Of a stretch of DNA of 24,190 nucleotides, positions 22,328-24,190 are shown piece after piece. The stretch is taken from NCBI GenBank assembly GCA_039033795.1, contig JBCCBY010000008.1, forward strand, positions 1 to 24,190, in the 5' to 3' direction. Both the position numbers and the translations under genes were made by a program. Positions within the stretch are counted from its first letter, which is position 1; each line of letters opens with the position of its first letter. This DNA is from Parvularcula sp039033795. GTDB lineage: Bacteria > Pseudomonadota > Alphaproteobacteria > Caulobacterales > Parvularculaceae. Under the pieces are notes generated by a model. It saw only the letters and a list, made by a program, of their open reading frames with translations. It was not told where the DNA came from and ran no database searches.

Positions 22328-22618
22328 TTAGAGGGGGCTGAGATCAAACCAGAGGTCGCGCCAATCGGGATTTTCTTTTTCAATCAGCTCGATCTTCCAT
22401 TGGCGGCGCCAGCGTTTCATGCGCTTCTCCGCCGCGATCGCCCCAGGCATGCCCTCGAAACCCTCATACCACGCAAGGCGCTTTAATCCGTACTTGGATG
22501 TAAATCCAGGGGTCAGGCCCTCGCGATGCTCATACACCCGCCTCGCCAGGTTCGATGTCACACCGACATAAAGCGTCCCTCGCTTGTGATTGGTCATGAT
22601 GTAGACGGAGGGAAGCAT
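22328..22618 (-). CDS. Single-domain GIY-YIG nuclease family protein
   Basis: A 96-residue protein with the GIY-YIG fold motif in the form VYIMTN...TLYVGVTS (residues 5-22), the conserved Arg (LARRVYEH), and the later acidic/basic helix (AAEKRMKRWRRQWK) with Glu as expected for the metal ligand. This is the YhbQ/UPF0213-like class of stand-alone GIY-YIG domains, whose biological targets are mostly unknown. The ATG at 22618 follows AAAAGG. Inverted CCGGGA palindromes lie immediately on both sides: copy 3 two bases after the stop, copy 4 about 30 bases before the start, with GTCAT ends facing inward. The tight bracketing suggests the gene and its flanks form one module, possibly mobile. Confidence 0.9.
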   Translation of the reverse strand: MLPSVYIMTNHKRGTLYVGVTSNLARRVYEHREGLTPGFTSKYGLKRLAWYEGFEGMPGAIAAEKRMKRWRRQWKIELIEKENPDWRDLWFDLSPL

Positions 22619-22647
22619 ATGCCTTTTTAGCGCAAACTCCCCACCGC

Positions 22648-22681
22648 GTCATCCCGGACGCCGCAGGCGATCCGGGACCCA
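22648..22681 (+). repeat. CCGGGA palindrome, copy 4, upstream of the GIY-YIG gene
   Basis: GTCATCCCGGAC ... TCCGGGACCCA with arms at 22652-22658 and 22671-22677. It is the inverted partner of copy 3, with the gene between them, 29 bases from the ATG. Confidence 0.8.
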
Positions 22682-22714
22682 AGGCCGAAAGAACGATCAA
22701 ATCCATCGACCCTC

Positions 22715-22745
22715 GTCATCTCGGCCAACGAGCCGGGATCCATGA
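22715..22745 (+). repeat. CCGGGA palindrome, copy 5, degenerate
   Basis: GTCATCTCGGC ... GCCGGGATCCATGA: same outline with changes in both arms (CTCGGC, GCCGGGAT), shorter centre. A decayed or variant member. Confidence 0.6.
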
Positions 22746-22791
22746 CATAATGAACGAAAAACGAACCTGCGCAGGATCAGATGCCCTGCCC

Positions 22792-22829
22792 TAGGTCCCG
22801 GATATGGGCTCCGCCCATTCCGGGATGAC
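22792..22829 (-). repeat. CCGGGA palindrome, copy 6
   Basis: TAGGTCCCGGA ... TCCGGGATGAC, reversed. Arms TCCCGGA 22796-22802 and TCCGGGA 22819-22825, with an inner second stem ATGGGC/GCCCAT (22804-22809, 22813-22818), making an almost continuous hairpin. Its centre matches copy 2. Confidence 0.8.
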
Positions 22830-22858
22830 GGGCCGACGAATTCTAGAGTGATCAGCAG

Positions 22859-23221
22859 CTAAGAAACTTCGTCGATTTCAGCCAACTCCGCAAGCATGGA
22901 CCGTGCGCGCGAAAAATCATCGTCAGTACCGTTCGTAATCTCAATGGAGCGCTCAGCTACAACGATCTTTACTGACCTATTTGGTCGGTTGTGAAGCCAG
23001 GCCACAACAAAAATACGCGCCTCTCTCAGAAACAGATATGCTGCGCTCAACGCAGGAAAAGTAGCAGCGATTTCTTCAATCGCGGCTGGATCAAAGTGAG
23101 CATAGGGAAGCCCCGGTACAACATTGGCAGAAGGAGGCGGATAACTCCCACGACCACCATACTTCTGTATAGCCTTCCATAATCGAGCGTGTGCGGTTAC
23201 CGCGCTCATTTCCACTGACAT
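22859..23221 (-). CDS. Hypothetical protein linked to nrdB
   Basis: 120 residues, no signal or membrane segment, mixed alpha/beta. Noted segments: WKAIQKYGGRGSYPPPSANV, then HFDPAAIEEIAATFPALSAA, LFLREARIFVVAWLHNRPNR, and an acidic end (DDDFSRARSMLAELAEIDEV). The ATG at 23221 is one base after the nrdB stop; the AAGGGG just before it serves as ribosome site, so translation is coupled. A second in-frame ATG is at 23209. I do not recognise the family. Base composition looks lower in GC than nrdB, which may indicate a newer insertion after nrdB. Link to ribonucleotide reduction is positional only. Confidence 0.65.
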   Translation of the reverse strand: MSVEMSAVTAHARLWKAIQKYGGRGSYPPPSANVVPGLPYAHFDPAAIEEIAATFPALSAAYLFLREARIFVVAWLHNRPNRSVKIVVAERSIEITNGTDDDFSRARSMLAELAEIDEVS

Positions 23222-23222
23222 C

Positions 23223-24190
23223 TCACCCCTTCATCTTCTCAAACTGAGCCCAGACGCCGTCGGCGCCGTGCCAGGCGCCTTGGGTGGCGCCCTTTGAGTA
23301 CTCCGTGGCCCGCGCTTCGAAGAAGTTGGCGTGCTCGACGCCGTTGAGCATCTCACGGAGCCACGGGAGGGGGTGTTTTGAAACGCCGTACACCTCAGGC
23401 AAGCCGAGCTGTTCGAGGCGCCAATCCGCCACGTGGCGGATATACTGCTTGATATCATCCGGCGTCATGCCGGGCACATCACCCATTTCAAAGGCGAGGT
23501 CTATAAAGCGGTCCTCAAGGCCCACCACAGTTTTGCAGCAATCGACAATGTCGTCGGCCACCGCCTTGGTCAGGCACCCGGTTTCATGCGCAAAGGTGTG
23601 GAAGAGCTTGATCATGCCTTCGCAATGGAGGCTTTCATCGCGGATCGACCAGGTCACAATCTGGCCCATGCCCTTCATTTTGTTCTGCCGCGGGAAGTTC
23701 ATCAGCATGGCGAAGGATGCAAAAAGCTGAAGACCCTCCGTGAACGCACCGAACATCGCCACGGTGCGCGCGATGTCGGCTTCGTTGTCGACGCCGAACT
23801 GGCCCATGTAATCATGCTTGTCGGCCATTTCCTTGTAATCAAGGAAGGCGGAGAATTCTGACTCCGGCATACCGATGGTCTCCAAAAGAAGCGCATAGGC
23901 CGCCACATGGATCGTCTCGATGTTCGAAAACGCGGCCAGCATCATCTTCACCTCAACGGGTTTAAAGACGCGCGCGTAGCGCTCCATGTAGTTATCGTTC
24001 ACCTCAACATCGGACTGGGTGAAAAACCGGAAGATCTGTGTCAGGAGGTTCCGCTCTCCATCCGACAGCGCCCGCGCCCAATCCTTGCAGTCCTCACCCA
24101 AGGGCACCTCTTCGGGCATCCAGTGGACCTGCTGCTGCTTTTTCCAAAAGTCATAGGCCCATGGATAGCGATGCGGCTTGTACCCCTTGG
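23223..24190 (-). CDS. nrdB: Class Ia ribonucleotide reductase beta subunit, 5' end outside window
   Basis: The frame is open through the right edge, beginning KGYKPHRYPWAYDFWKKQQQ and continuing VHWMPEEVPLGEDCKDW; the internal ATG at 24119 is not the start. NrdB carries the di-iron tyrosyl-radical cofactor that supplies the radical for making dNTPs. Seen: the ligand/radical helix IETIHVAAYALL with Glu, His (+3) and the radical Tyr (+7), and the second ligand helix RDESLHCEG with Glu and His. The tyrosine marks it as a normal class Ia form, not the Tyr-less class Ic. About the last 322 residues are in the window. The stop is one base before the small unknown gene. Confidence 0.95.
   Translation of the reverse strand, partial: KGYKPHRYPWAYDFWKKQQQVHWMPEEVPLGEDCKDWARALSDGERNLLTQIFRFFTQSDVEVNDNYMERYARVFKPVEVKMMLAAFSNIETIHVAAYALLLETIGMPESEFSAFLDYKEMADKHDYMGQFGVDNEADIARTVAMFGAFTEGLQLFASFAMLMNFPRQNKMKGMGQIVTWSIRDESLHCEGMIKLFHTFAHETGCLTKAVADDIVDCCKTVVGLEDRFIDLAFEMGDVPGMTPDDIKQYIRHVADWRLEQLGLPEVYGVSKHPLPWLREMLNGVEHANFFEARATEYSKGATQGAWHGADGVWAQFEKMKG

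Noticed and set aside
21925..22858. CRISPR array
   Set aside because: The repeats are palindromes in both orientations at irregular spacing with no constant repeat-spacer unit and no cas genes.

Overview
The window looks like a chromosomal segment of a marine-type alphaproteobacterium. The evidence is the split ATP synthase locus (atpI-atpB-atpE-b'-b with no F1 genes after it), the ctaE-DUF983-SURF1 order, a NUDIX gene followed by a TIGR02301-like gene, DUF2093 beside an M23 peptidase, and dense CCGGGATGAC-type extragenic palindromes. Hyphomonadaceae or Parvularculaceae relatives are my best guess; that is inference from gene content only.

Layout. 1-1177 (minus): a three-gene secreted operon with a fimbrial-like beta protein, a one-domain PapD-like chaperone and an unknown secreted protein cut by the left edge. 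1362-3160 (plus): bdhA coupled to a patatin-like hydrolase, suggesting ketone-body/PHB turnover. 3163-3729 (minus): a secreted unknown. 3873-4699 (plus): NUDIX plus a TIGR02301-like protein. 4701-5862 (minus): DUF2093 and an M23 LytM lipoprotein. 6008-8575 (plus): the Fo sector of ATP synthase, with atpE broken by one extra base. 8572-12067 (minus): cytochrome oxidase subunit III, DUF983, SURF1 and a BCCT transporter, all tightly coupled. 12207-13976 (plus): a membrane-anchored Sel1/PG-binding-like protein and a cysteine-rich lipoprotein. 14151-15749 (minus): a SulP anion transporter. 15750-16278: no convincing gene. 16279-16554 (minus): a small membrane protein. 16715-18217 (plus): ubiD. 18306-20987 (plus): a subtilisin-like lipoprotein. 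21124-21924 (plus): a YopT-type (C58) cysteine protease. 21925-22858: two families of palindromic repeats, with a GIY-YIG nuclease gene bracketed by inverted copies. 22859-24190 (minus): nrdB (5' end off the window) and a small unknown gene 1 nt after it.

The core theme is respiration and energy (Fo ATP synthase, cytochrome oxidase assembly, ubiquinone synthesis). The accessory theme is at both ends. The most notable items are the GIY-YIG gene closely framed by inverted palindromes, a second hairpin family in REPIN-like inverted arrangement, the complete C58 catalytic triad in a non-pathogen-like context, and the atpE frameshift, where a +1 shift at TTT-C restores the canonical c-subunit exactly.
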